Source of the DNA: Deltaproteobacteria bacterium
Lineage (GTDB): Bacteria > Desulfobacterota > Desulfobaccia > Desulfobaccales > 0-14-0-80-60-11
Assembly (NCBI GenBank): GCA_023381945.1
Contig: JAMCQY010000116.1
Coordinates: 1 to 8,967, forward strand
Length of the DNA stretch: 8,967 bases
Reading direction: 5' to 3'
Shown piece after piece: positions 1 through 6,422 of this stretch. The position numbers and the translations under genes were made by a program. Below the pieces are notes generated by a model, which worked only from the letters and a program-made list of their open reading frames with translations, made no database searches and was not told the DNA's origin. Within the stretch, counting starts at the first letter, position 1. Every line of letters starts with the position of its first letter.

Positions 1-110
1 GTGTCCCTCCTGTTATGGGAGATAATTTCCGGGGAGGATATCCCCAAAAATGAAACACAAGATATAGTGGGTACGGGAGTCAACCGGATACCCCTATTAA
101 GGTTTTAAGT
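1..110. other. Non-coding left edge, no gene seen
   Basis: This is AT-moderate sequence with no convincing reading frame or ribosome binding site. Weak short inverted repeats are present, such as GGGTA at about 69 pairing with TACCC at about 90, but they are too short to name. It may be the 3' flank or spacer of a gene beyond the left edge. Confidence 0.4.
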
Positions 111-189
111 CCCCCTTTGAAAAAGGGGGATTTAGGGGGATTTCAGGAAGTTATATAAATCCCCCCTGCCCCCCTTTTTCAAAGGGGGG
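111..189. repeat. Nested palindromic intergenic repeat (C5/G5 arms)
   Basis: Two arms of 33 bases (111-143 and 157-189) are near-perfect reverse complements around a 13-base AT-rich centre (144-156). Each arm is itself a small hairpin of the form CCCCCTTT-loop-AAAGGGGG, giving a cruciform or clover-like structure. The spacing and C/G tracts resemble dispersed intergenic palindromes (REP or MITE-like) that I know from several bacterial groups. It sits between nothing recognisable on the left and a terminator on the right. It could also act as a transcript 3' end, but it has no T-run. The palindrome is certain; its class is inferred. Confidence 0.8.
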
Positions 190-222
190 TTGATTCGAGC
201 ATAGTTCCTGATGCGAGGGCGT

Positions 223-269
223 AAAAAAAGGGAGAGACTGCCTGTCGAGGCAGTCTCTCCCTTTTTTTT
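223..269. terminator. Strong bidirectional rho-independent terminator
   Basis: A perfect 13-bp GC-rich stem (230-242 with 249-261) closes a 6-base loop TGTCGA. It is flanked by seven A on the left (223-229) and eight T on the right (262-269), so it ends in a U-run whichever strand is transcribed. On the minus strand it lies about 90 bases after the stop codon of the secreted-protein gene (stop at 359-361), which it should terminate. The plus-strand T-run would end any transcript entering from the left edge. Confidence 0.93.
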
Positions 270-298
270 CCTTCGGCATTTGCCGAGCTTATACCAAG

Positions 299-357
299 TT
301 CGGTTTCAGATGCAACAAATCCTATTTTTTAACCGAAAACCGAAAACCGAAAACGGT
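299..357. repeat. Heptamer tandem array with inverted partner (R1)
   Basis: Three exact copies of AACCGAA (331-337, 338-344, 345-351) plus a partial fourth (352-357) form a 7-base-period array. It ends one base before the stop codon of the minus-strand gene at 359-361. An inverted copy, TTCGGTTT (299-306), matches AAACCGAA at 337-344 and could pair with it across a loop of about 30 bases. This is the same architecture as the arrays near 4915-5095 and 7924-8082. Confidence 0.75.
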
Positions 358-358
358 A

Positions 359-1582
359 TTATTGGTACTGGATGTAAATCGGCTTCGGGTTCAGCTTCAG
401 CAGATCCTGCGGGGTCATCAGGGGATCGCCCCTTTTGGTGTCGTTGTGGTAGAAGAGCTTGAAGCCGGTATATTCCACCGGCTCTTTGACGATGTAATCC
501 TTGTAGGAATCCCGCTTCAGCCAGGGCGGCCCCCAGCCGTCCATGTTCATGACGATCTGCACCTCGGGATAAGGCTTGATATTCTTGGCATTGGTGATCA
601 TGTTGCGGGTGAAGCGGTGCACGATGAACACCTTCGGGGGCAGATTGTATTTTTTCACCAGGTCGCGCAGGTAGCCGGCCGCATAGTTGACGTCCGCGGC
701 ATCATAGGTGCCGATCTTGGTGCACGGTACTTTGCCGCTCTTGATCAAGTTGAACTCCGCGTCAATCCCCAGGTGTACGTCCGGATTCTTCAGGATCCAT
801 TCAAACCGCGGCAGAATGGTGCGGATGTCGGAATGGCCGGTCTGGATGTCAACGAAGAGGATACCGTTTACCTCCTTGGCCCAGCCGTAAACCTCGTTGA
901 CCAACGCGTCCGGATGGATCATCCGGTACTTGCCGCTCTTACCCGGCTCCCCTTGGGCCACCACCGCCACCAGGTGCAGGGCGGGCTGTACCGGGTGGCT
1001 TGGGTCGGCCTTCTCCCATTTGGCCACTTCCCCTTTCAGCCGCTGCAGCATCTCGTCCTTGGGGTACTCGCCCAGAGCTCCCATCTTTTTGGAGCGCGGG
1101 TTACCGTAGTAGGCCACGATCCGCTTCCCCGGCAAGATCGAACCCGGCAGCGTCTGTGGGGTTTCCACCGGCCAACCGCACTTTTTGGCATACTCGGGGT
1201 CCTCGCCGGCATTGTATTTGCCCGGGGGCGCGATTTTTCCAGGAGGGGCGGCCTGTTGCCATTTGGGTATCTTGTCACCCTTCTTACCCTTGGCCGCATT
1301 TTTGGTTTTGGCTGGCGGTGCCGCGGGCGCGGCGGCCTTGTCGTCAGCTGTGGTCTCAGTTGCGGCGGGAGTCGGAGCCGCAGGAGCGGCAGGTTCGCTC
1401 TTCTCGGCCGGCGGGGCCGCCTGGGCCGCAGGGGCGGCGGCCGCGGCAGGCGGGGTATCGGCTGCCTGCAGGTCGCCGGGCCAGTAGTTCAAGAAGCCTG
1501 TCAGGGCCAGCGCCACCACGAGGGCGGCCGAGAGCAGGCATACGGATCTCCATAAGAATGAGGGCAGATGCGGGTGAATCAC
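359..1582 (-). CDS. Secreted/anchored Ala-Pro-linker protein of uncharacterised family
   Basis: This is a 407-residue exported or inner-membrane-anchored protein whose function I cannot name. The N-terminus has a basic start and a hydrophobic stretch (about residues 14-31), then LQAAD, a possible signal-peptidase site. Residues about 43-122 are an Ala/Pro/Lys low-complexity linker, probably crossing the envelope. Residues about 150-407 form a folded domain beginning GKRIVAYYGNP. It alternates hydrophobic strands with acidic motifs (LFVDIQTGHSD, LGIDAEFN, VFIVHRFT, IVMNMDGWG), resembling a TIM-barrel hydrolase. From memory, similar proteins of unknown function occur widely in bacteria and actinobacteria, some as lipoproteins. 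The start is GTG at 1580-1582, chosen because AAGGAG (1589-1594 on the minus strand) stands six bases before it. A longer frame from TTG at 1615 would put that ribosome site inside the gene. It diverges from the membrane SpeE-like gene and is followed by a strong terminator. Confidence 0.8.
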   Translation of the reverse strand: MIHPHLPSFLWRSVCLLSAALVVALALTGFLNYWPGDLQAADTPPAAAAAPAAQAAPPAEKSEPAAPAAPTPAATETTADDKAAAPAAPPAKTKNAAKGKKGDKIPKWQQAAPPGKIAPPGKYNAGEDPEYAKKCGWPVETPQTLPGSILPGKRIVAYYGNPRSKKMGALGEYPKDEMLQRLKGEVAKWEKADPSHPVQPALHLVAVVAQGEPGKSGKYRMIHPDALVNEVYGWAKEVNGILFVDIQTGHSDIRTILPRFEWILKNPDVHLGIDAEFNLIKSGKVPCTKIGTYDAADVNYAAGYLRDLVKKYNLPPKVFIVHRFTRNMITNAKNIKPYPEVQIVMNMDGWGPPWLKRDSYKDYIVKEPVEYTGFKLFYHNDTKRGDPLMTPQDLLKLNPKPIYIQYQ

Positions 1583-1916
1583 GAAATACTCCTTGAAAAA
1601 TAATAGGCGGCGCAAACAGGGCGGTCGCTAGAAAGAGGTCGGAATGAGTTTACCATAAAATCTCTCAGGAAAGATAGAAGGAACTTATGACTCATTTTCT
1701 AAAAATTCTCGGGAAAGCTGACTATTGCCGCCAATCACCGTCGTATTCACATGGGCGGGATCGAAGTTATGCAAGGCCAAAAATTATTTTCGATGGTTTA
1801 AATTATCGGTTATCATTTTTGTCATAGCTCCTGCTTAGGAAGGTCATTCCCCTATCAAAGACTCTCCAATAGCCAAAACAACTTTTTGGGATTTTTTATG
1901 GCTTTCTAAAACCCAA
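1583..1916. other. AT-rich divergent intergenic region
   Basis: This AT-rich spacer separates two divergent genes and should hold both promoters. Visible elements are the AAGGAG ribosome site of the leftward gene (1589-1594), a 9-base palindrome ATGACTCAT (1688-1696) with a 7-base inverted partner AATGAGT at 1643-1649, and AT tracts at 1780-1830. No convincing -35/-10 pair was found for the leftward gene. An ATG at 1898-1900 opens only three codons before a stop. Confidence 0.5.
1788..1816 (+). promoter_or_regulatory. Weak sigma-70-like promoter candidate
   Basis: TATCAT (1811-1816) matches five of six bases of the -10 consensus, with TTTCGA 17 bases upstream (1788-1793) as a poor -35. Transcription would begin near 1823, upstream of the membrane SpeE-like gene. 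The -35 match is weak and the region is AT-rich, so a chance match is quite possible. Confidence 0.25.
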
Positions 1917-1958
1917 GGAATTGTTCTGATTTATGGTGCCGGAACGCTGATCTCCCAG

Positions 1959-4157
1959 GTGTTGATCCTGCGAGAGTTGCTGGTCCTGGCCCGGGGACAG
2001 GAGCTGAAACTGGCTCTGGGGCTGTGGGGTTGGCTGCTGTGGACTGGCCTGGGAGCACTCTTGGGGGGGGGGCTGCTCAGCCGAATGCGGGTGACCCCGA
2101 TTCGCCTGGGCGGGCTTTTGGCCCTCCTGGGGTTGCTCCTGCCCGCCACCCTCCTGGCCATTCGGGCCGTGCCGCAGTTGACCGGCCTTTCCGGGGGCCA
2201 GTCTCTGCCCTTAAGCACCGGCCTGATGCTGTTCTTAGCCCTGTTGGCTCCCTTCGGCCTGATCTCCGGCTTCTTTTTCTCCTGGGCCTGCGGGGCGTTG
2301 GCTTCTGAGGGCGCAGCCGGCGCTCCCGGCCGGGTCTACGGTCTGGAGACCCTGGGCGCGGCTTTGGGGATTATGCTGTTGCAGCTTCTGCTTTTGGGGC
2401 GTTATCCCAGCCTGGAGCTGGCCCTGATCGCTGGGTTGACTCTTGGCCTCAGCGCCTGGCTCCTCGGGCGGCCGTCGGGTTGGGGGCGACTCAGCATTTA
2501 CCTGGTAGCGGTGCTTTTGCCGGCCTTGGCCTTGGTTTGGCTGCCGGCACTCGAAAACCTCAGCCATAGCTGGCAGTCTCCCGGGCGGCAAGCGGTCGCT
2601 ACGCTGGACAGCCCCTACGCCTTCTTGAGCGCGGCCCGGGAAGACGGTCAGGTGAGTTTCTTCGCCAACAACGTCTGGCAATTTACTTACCCGGACCCTT
2701 ATTCGGCTGAAACCGAGGTGCAGCCCGCCCTATTGATGCATCCGCAACCGCGGCGGGTATTGCTGTTGGGAGGCGGGCCGGCCCTGGTGCCGGAGGTGCT
2801 CAAGACTCCTGGCCTTACCCGACTGGACTATGTGGAGCTCGACCCTCACTTGGTGAACCTGGCCCAGCACCTGATCAGCGAGGCTGCGGCTTGGATCCGT
2901 GACCCTCGAGTGCATCTAATCCTCCACGACGCCCGGCACTTCTTAGTTCACACCCCGGAGCGCTACGACGTGATCCTCATGGCCCTGCCGGAGCCCCGCA
3001 GCGCCCAGTTAAACCGCTTCTACAGCCGGGAATTTTTCCATCTGACAGCCGCGAAGCTGGCTTCGGGCGGGGTCTTCAAGTTTTCGTTAGCAGGCTCGGA
3101 AACCAGCCTGCACCCCTGGCGGTCTGTTTATCTGGCCATGGCCTACCACACTTTGGGGCAGGTCTTCCCGTCAGTTCTGGCCCTGCCTGGGGAAAAGGTG
3201 CAGTTTTTTGCCGCGGCCGCTCCCGGAGTCTTGACTGCGAACCCGGAATTGCTGGCGGCCAGGCTCAAGGTCCGGCATCTGTCCTTGCAATATGTGCAGG
3301 ACTATTACCTGCGGGAGGAACTGGCGCCCGCCAAGATTGCCTACTTGAAAGGAATTCTGGACCGGCAGCCCCTCGAGATCAATACCGACCTGAGCCCCGG
3401 TTGCTATTTCTACGACCTGGCGCTGGGAGGCATTCAAGAGGGTCTTCCCATCGGCCGGGTCTTGATGGCTTTGAAACAACTGCCGCCTTTTCTCCCCTGG
3501 GCGCTGCTGGGGCTGGTCACCCTGATCATGGCGGCGGCTCTGCGTCGCAGCATTGGAGGACTTTGCCTTTATCAGGTTTTGGTGATGGGCCTGGGGACCA
3601 TGGCCCTGGAGATCCTGGTTCTGGTTCTTTACCAGATCCAAATGGGTTCCTTATACCGGCAATTGGGCCTGCTCATCGCCGCTTTTATGGCGGGCATGGG
3701 GGGCGGGGCGGCCACGGCGGGGTGGCTGATGAAGGCCGGTCAGGTCCAGCCGGACCGCGGACCGGAGTTTCTGAAGCGCGGGCTGTTGACTTTGCAAATG
3801 TTGCTGGCTGCTTTGGCCCTGTTTCTGGCTCTCTTTTTGAGCCGGGAGTCTCTGGTCGCTCTGCCTGTTGAGGACTATTTGATCCAGGGCAGCTTCGCCC
3901 TGATCATGATCGCGGCAGGCTTCGGGGGCGGCAGTATCTTTGCTTTGAGCAGCAGACTCTGGGTCTCCGGTCGGGACGACTCCAGCGCCAAAGGCGGATT
4001 GCTCTATGCTGCGGACCTCCTGGGCTCCACCCTGGGAACCCTGGGATTCAGTTTCTTTATTTTACCCGTCTGGGGAATCTGGCCTGCGCTGATCCTGGTG
4101 GCCGTCCTGCACGCCGGGGCCGCCTTTATCCTTCTGGCCAGTCGACCCTTCGGTTAA
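1959..4157 (+). CDS. Polytopic membrane protein with spermidine-synthase-like domain
   Basis: A large membrane protein of 732 residues from GTG 1959, probably longer. Hydrophobic helices fill about residues 1-195. A Rossmann SAM-methyltransferase/spermidine-synthase-like domain spans about 215-425, and further helices about 511-727. Domain motifs are LLLGGGPALV (268-277), acidic YVELDP (E293), HDARHF (D324) and YDVIL-MALPEP (336-346) followed by QLNRFYSREFF. True spermidine synthases carry a catalytic Asp where this reads ALPEP, so polyamine synthesis is doubtful. The family is usually annotated as a spermidine synthase-like or MFS-fused membrane protein. The C-terminal YAADLLGSTLG (683-693) is typical of it. 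GTG 1959 is the first conventional start but lacks a ribosome site and cuts into the first helix. The conserved-looking GIVLIYGAGTLISQV is encoded just upstream in frame (about 1917-1961). The likely start is non-canonical, for example CTG 1926 five bases after AAGGAA, or a frameshift lies near 1907. Confidence 0.85.
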   Translation: MLILRELLVLARGQELKLALGLWGWLLWTGLGALLGGGLLSRMRVTPIRLGGLLALLGLLLPATLLAIRAVPQLTGLSGGQSLPLSTGLMLFLALLAPFGLISGFFFSWACGALASEGAAGAPGRVYGLETLGAALGIMLLQLLLLGRYPSLELALIAGLTLGLSAWLLGRPSGWGRLSIYLVAVLLPALALVWLPALENLSHSWQSPGRQAVATLDSPYAFLSAAREDGQVSFFANNVWQFTYPDPYSAETEVQPALLMHPQPRRVLLLGGGPALVPEVLKTPGLTRLDYVELDPHLVNLAQHLISEAAAWIRDPRVHLILHDARHFLVHTPERYDVILMALPEPRSAQLNRFYSREFFHLTAAKLASGGVFKFSLAGSETSLHPWRSVYLAMAYHTLGQVFPSVLALPGEKVQFFAAAAPGVLTANPELLAARLKVRHLSLQYVQDYYLREELAPAKIAYLKGILDRQPLEINTDLSPGCYFYDLALGGIQEGLPIGRVLMALKQLPPFLPWALLGLVTLIMAAALRRSIGGLCLYQVLVMGLGTMALEILVLVLYQIQMGSLYRQLGLLIAAFMAGMGGGAATAGWLMKAGQVQPDRGPEFLKRGLLTLQMLLAALALFLALFLSRESLVALPVEDYLIQGSFALIMIAAGFGGGSIFALSSRLWVSGRDDSSAKGGLLYAADLLGSTLGTLGFSFFILPVWGIWPALILVAVLHAGAAFILLASRPFG

Positions 4158-4185
4158 TTGAGTTGGAATCTGTTTGCCAGGCCTC

Positions 4186-4251
4186 CCGCAAATTCTCTTG
4201 CGGCTGCATTCATCTAATTAATTTGGTAGTTTTGCCTATGCCGGAATAGGC
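4186..4251. terminator. Possible terminator hairpins between convergent genes
   Basis: The gap between two convergent genes (stops at 4157 and 4289) holds two 6-bp hairpins: CCGCAA/TTGCGG (4186-4203) and GCCTAT/ATAGGC (4234-4251, extendable by a bulged TTT/AAA). Neither is followed by a long T-run, so termination here is only suggested by position. The rest of the 131-base gap shows nothing. Confidence 0.3.
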
Positions 4252-4288
4252 GAAAGTGCCAATGGTCTTGGTATCCACCCATAAAGTT

Positions 4289-4960
4289 TCAAGCTTTATC
4301 AGCCCTCGAAATGTCCAATAATTGCAGTAAATCCCGGTGATCCTGAAGATGGTAGCGAGCCGTGAGGCCCGGATTTTTGTAGGCCGCCAGGGACACCCCG
4401 GCTTTTTCGGCTACCAGCCGGTCAACGTCGGAGTCGCCGATGTAGAGGGCCTCGTCCGGACCTACCTGGAAGTGGTGCAGGATTTTTTGGAGGCACTCGG
4501 GATGTGGTTTGGGGTGAGCTACGTCATAGCAACTGACCGTCAGGTCGAAAAGCTCCTGCAACCCCAGGGTCTGCAGGACCAGGGGCAGGCTTTTACCGCG
4601 GTTGGTGGCAATGGCGGTGTGGTAAGCGGGGCGCAAGTGCGCCAGGACTTCCCGGATATGGGGCTCGGGGCGAATCAGGGCAAGGAATGGGGCGTTGTCG
4701 ATCTGGCGCTGAAAATCCTGGGCCGCGGACAAATACGGGGTGCCGCGGAACAGGAAGTCCACGGCCTCCTGAGCGGTGGAAGCATGGACTATATCCAGTT
4801 GCTCCGGGGTTAACGGTGGCAGATTGAAGTGGCTTAGAATATGATTGTAAAAGGCTTCGTTGGACCGTCGGGAGTCGATCAGAACGCCGTCGCAGTCGTA
4901 AATAATAACAGATAGGTTGCCGATTGCCGTTTGCCGTTTTCCGTAAAGGCCAGTTCCCAT
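4289..4960 (-). CDS. HAD-superfamily phosphatase (phosphoglycolate phosphatase-like)
   Basis: A soluble cytoplasmic HAD hydrolase of 223 residues that probably removes phosphate from a small phosphorylated metabolite. All four motifs are present: the nucleophile motif YDCDGVLIDS with Asp22 and Asp24, motif II IATNRG with Thr119, motif III Lys151 in HPKPHPE, and motif IV YIGDSDVD with Asp176 and Asp180. The region between motifs I and II is a helical cap (about 30-105), as in phosphoglycolate phosphatase-type enzymes. The substrate cannot be told from sequence. ATG 4960 is the only conventional start in frame, with GGAAG six bases upstream. Residues 1-15 lie inside a heptamer repeat array and look like repeat-derived filler before the real fold begins at about LSVII. 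It follows the methyltransferase gene by 139 bases on the same strand and may share its transcript. Confidence 0.9.
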   Translation of the reverse strand: MGTGLYGKRQTAIGNLSVIIYDCDGVLIDSRRSNEAFYNHILSHFNLPPLTPEQLDIVHASTAQEAVDFLFRGTPYLSAAQDFQRQIDNAPFLALIRPEPHIREVLAHLRPAYHTAIATNRGKSLPLVLQTLGLQELFDLTVSCYDVAHPKPHPECLQKILHHFQVGPDEALYIGDSDVDRLVAEKAGVSLAAYKNPGLTARYHLQDHRDLLQLLDISRADKA

Positions 4961-4973
4961 TTGCCGCTTCCAA
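4915..4973. repeat. Heptamer array at start of HAD gene (R2 left)
   Basis: Seven-base units GGTTGCC (4915), GATTGCC (4922), GTTTGCC (4929) and GTTTTCC (4936) run on, with degenerate copies to about 4973. The array covers the ATG (4958-4960), the ribosome site and the first 15 codons of the minus-strand HAD gene. Ten bases at 4935-4944 are a perfect reverse complement of 5086-5095 in the partner array. Confidence 0.75.
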
Positions 4974-5064
4974 TCCTCTAAAAGATTTTGGCGAATGCCA
5001 AATTTGCCGGATAGTCCAGACGAGACTACTTTCTTTTTTCAACACATTGATGCCGTTTATTTTA

Positions 5065-5095
5065 ACGGAAACCGGGAAACTGGAAACGGAAAACG
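5065..5095. repeat. Heptamer array after methyltransferase stop (R2 right)
   Basis: Units GGAAACC (5067), GGGAAAC (5074), TGGAAAC (5081) and GGAAAAC (5088) repeat at a 7-base period. The array ends four bases before the methyltransferase stop codon (5100-5102, minus strand). It is inverted relative to the 4915-4973 array, with about 90 bases of unrelated AT-richer sequence between them. Confidence 0.75.
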
Positions 5096-5099
5096 ATCT

Positions 5100-6026
5100 T
5101 CAAACCTGGCCGAAAAAATCGAGCTGGCGGGCAAGGTAGATCAATTTTCCTTGCAGGATTTGGGCGTGGCGCTGCTCAATCCAGCCCTGGAAATCGGACT
5201 GGGGCAGCTCCGGATGATCCTTTAATGCCTGTTGAATGGTATGGATGATGAAATGCAGAAAATAGGCCTCACCTCCGGGGTAGCCGGCCGGGCCGGGGAA
5301 GACCACCCAGTCGGAACTGCCCGCAGCCAGCACCAGCGCCCCGGCGTTCTTAAGGTGCTCAAATAGGAGGCGGCCGGTGCGGCTGCTGCCGGAAAGCCGC
5401 CCTCCGACGAGGCGCCGGTCCATGGTTTGATGGTACAGGGTCTCGAGGTGTTGGTCCAGACCGGCATCGATGGTGGGTTTAAAGATGGTTCCGCCATCGA
5501 AGTTGAGGGTGAAGTAGAAGAATCCGCCTGGCGCCAGTAAGCTCAACAACTCGGGCAGGGTGGTTTTTAAATCTACTAAATCCAGGAAGGCATGGGCCAG
5601 GATGAGGTCCCAGCGGCTGCGGCCCCGCTCCCTGGTGAGAAAGTGAAAAAGATCGATGGCTTCGAATTCTGCCGCCACCGTCTGCGCGGATTGACGATAT
5701 AGGAAGCGCCCGGCTTCCAGGGCCAGATCGGCTCCGCGGGCGGCGGCAAAGCGCCGGAACCGCCGGCGGGCCTCACCAATATTGTCGGGATGAAGATCAA
5801 TACCCGTATAGTCGGCCTTAGCCAGAAGCTGCCAATCTATCAGGCGTTCCAACATGGCGCCGATGCCGCAACCCACTTCCAGCACCCGGCAGGCAGCATC
5901 TTCCCTGCGGGTAAGTAATTGGCCAGCCAGCGTTTCCCGGACGTGCCGGTTCAGCGAGCGGTCGTCCAGGCCCTTCTTGGCGGCCAGATAGCGGAGGAAG
6001 CTATACTCCTGGGGGATGCCGGTCAT
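5100..6026 (-). CDS. Class I SAM-dependent methyltransferase
   Basis: A 308-residue soluble methyltransferase. The SAM site is clear: motif I VLEVGCGIGAM (48-58), acidic YTGIDLHPDN with Asp77 at the end of strand 2, RWDLILAHAFLDL (139-151) as motif IV, and LAPGGFFYFTLNFDGG (164-179) as the post-I region. The C-terminal part (about 180-260) contains MDRR, GSSRTGRLLFEHL and SDWVVFPG. It looks conserved in a specific subfamily and probably shapes the acceptor pocket; the substrate is unknown. The ATG at 6026 overlaps the stop of the preceding membrane-protein gene as ATGA (6023-6026). No strong ribosome site precedes it, so translation is likely coupled. With its neighbours it probably methylates a pathway intermediate or product of the pterin/glycosyltransferase operon. 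Confidence 0.88.
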   Translation of the reverse strand: MTGIPQEYSFLRYLAAKKGLDDRSLNRHVRETLAGQLLTRREDAACRVLEVGCGIGAMLERLIDWQLLAKADYTGIDLHPDNIGEARRRFRRFAAARGADLALEAGRFLYRQSAQTVAAEFEAIDLFHFLTRERGRSRWDLILAHAFLDLVDLKTTLPELLSLLAPGGFFYFTLNFDGGTIFKPTIDAGLDQHLETLYHQTMDRRLVGGRLSGSSRTGRLLFEHLKNAGALVLAAGSSDWVVFPGPAGYPGGEAYFLHFIIHTIQQALKDHPELPQSDFQGWIEQRHAQILQGKLIYLARQLDFFGQV

Positions 6027-6418
6027 GAATAGGTTTTACGGGTCTTAGATAGTACCTTAAACAGTATGGCCACGGCCACGGCCCCCCAGATCGACATGGC
6101 CAGCCAGGCCTGGCGGAAGCCGAGGGCTACCATGGCATCTCCCAGTCGCTGCATCTGGGCGGAATAGGGAATCAGGGCCAGCCCGGTGAGCAGTGTGCTA
6201 AAAAACATCACCAGGGCTATATCGACCAAATTTAGGTTGGAGAAAATGAGAAATCCGGTTAGAGCGATCAATATCAGATAAATGCCGGTAACCATTGCAT
6301 GATGCTCCAAAAACACCCTTCCCAGAGACATCCAGCCTGCCGGATTTATCAACAGGGCCGCCAATTTCATCAGGATCAGGATGGCAAAAATGCCTGCCAA
6401 AAGCTTCTTCGCGAACAT
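6023..6418 (-). CDS. Small four-helix integral membrane protein, unknown function
   Basis: A 131-residue inner-membrane protein whose family I do not recognise. Four hydrophobic helices are visible at about residues 5-24, 42-61, 65-85 and 103-122, with a basic C-terminus (KVLSKTRKTYS), probably cytoplasmic by the positive-inside rule. HHAMVTGIYL and NLNLVDIALV carry the few polar residues near or in helices 2 and 3. The start ATG at 6418 has a strong ribosome site, GGAGGT, six bases upstream. That site overlaps the last codons and stop of the glycosyltransferase gene, leaving a gap of only four bases. Its stop overlaps the methyltransferase start. This packing implies it works with these enzymes, for example as a membrane anchor or transporter, but nothing in the sequence proves that. 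Confidence 0.85.
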   Translation of the reverse strand: MFAKKLLAGIFAILILMKLAALLINPAGWMSLGRVFLEHHAMVTGIYLILIALTGFLIFSNLNLVDIALVMFFSTLLTGLALIPYSAQMQRLGDAMVALGFRQAWLAMSIWGAVAVAILFKVLSKTRKTYS

Positions 6419-6422
6419 GCTT

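Noticed and set aside
362..1555. Long plus-strand open frame of 397 codons opposite the secreted-protein gene
   Set aside because: It is a shadow of the GC-rich antisense gene: the product is rich in Arg/Gly with no domain. The minus-strand frame has a signal peptide, a clear fold and a strong ribosome site.
1583..1615. TTG start at 1615 for the secreted protein
   Set aside because: It would place the AAGGAG ribosome site inside the coding region and add 11 residues before the signal peptide. GTG 1582 fits better.
1898..1909. ATG at 1898 as a start or leader peptide
   Set aside because: It opens only three codons before TAA, with no good ribosome site. It is only of interest if a base is missing nearby.
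4593..5045. Minus-strand frame of 150 codons overlapping the HAD gene start
   Set aside because: It has an Arg/Pro-rich composition, runs through repeats and overlaps the HAD motifs in another frame.
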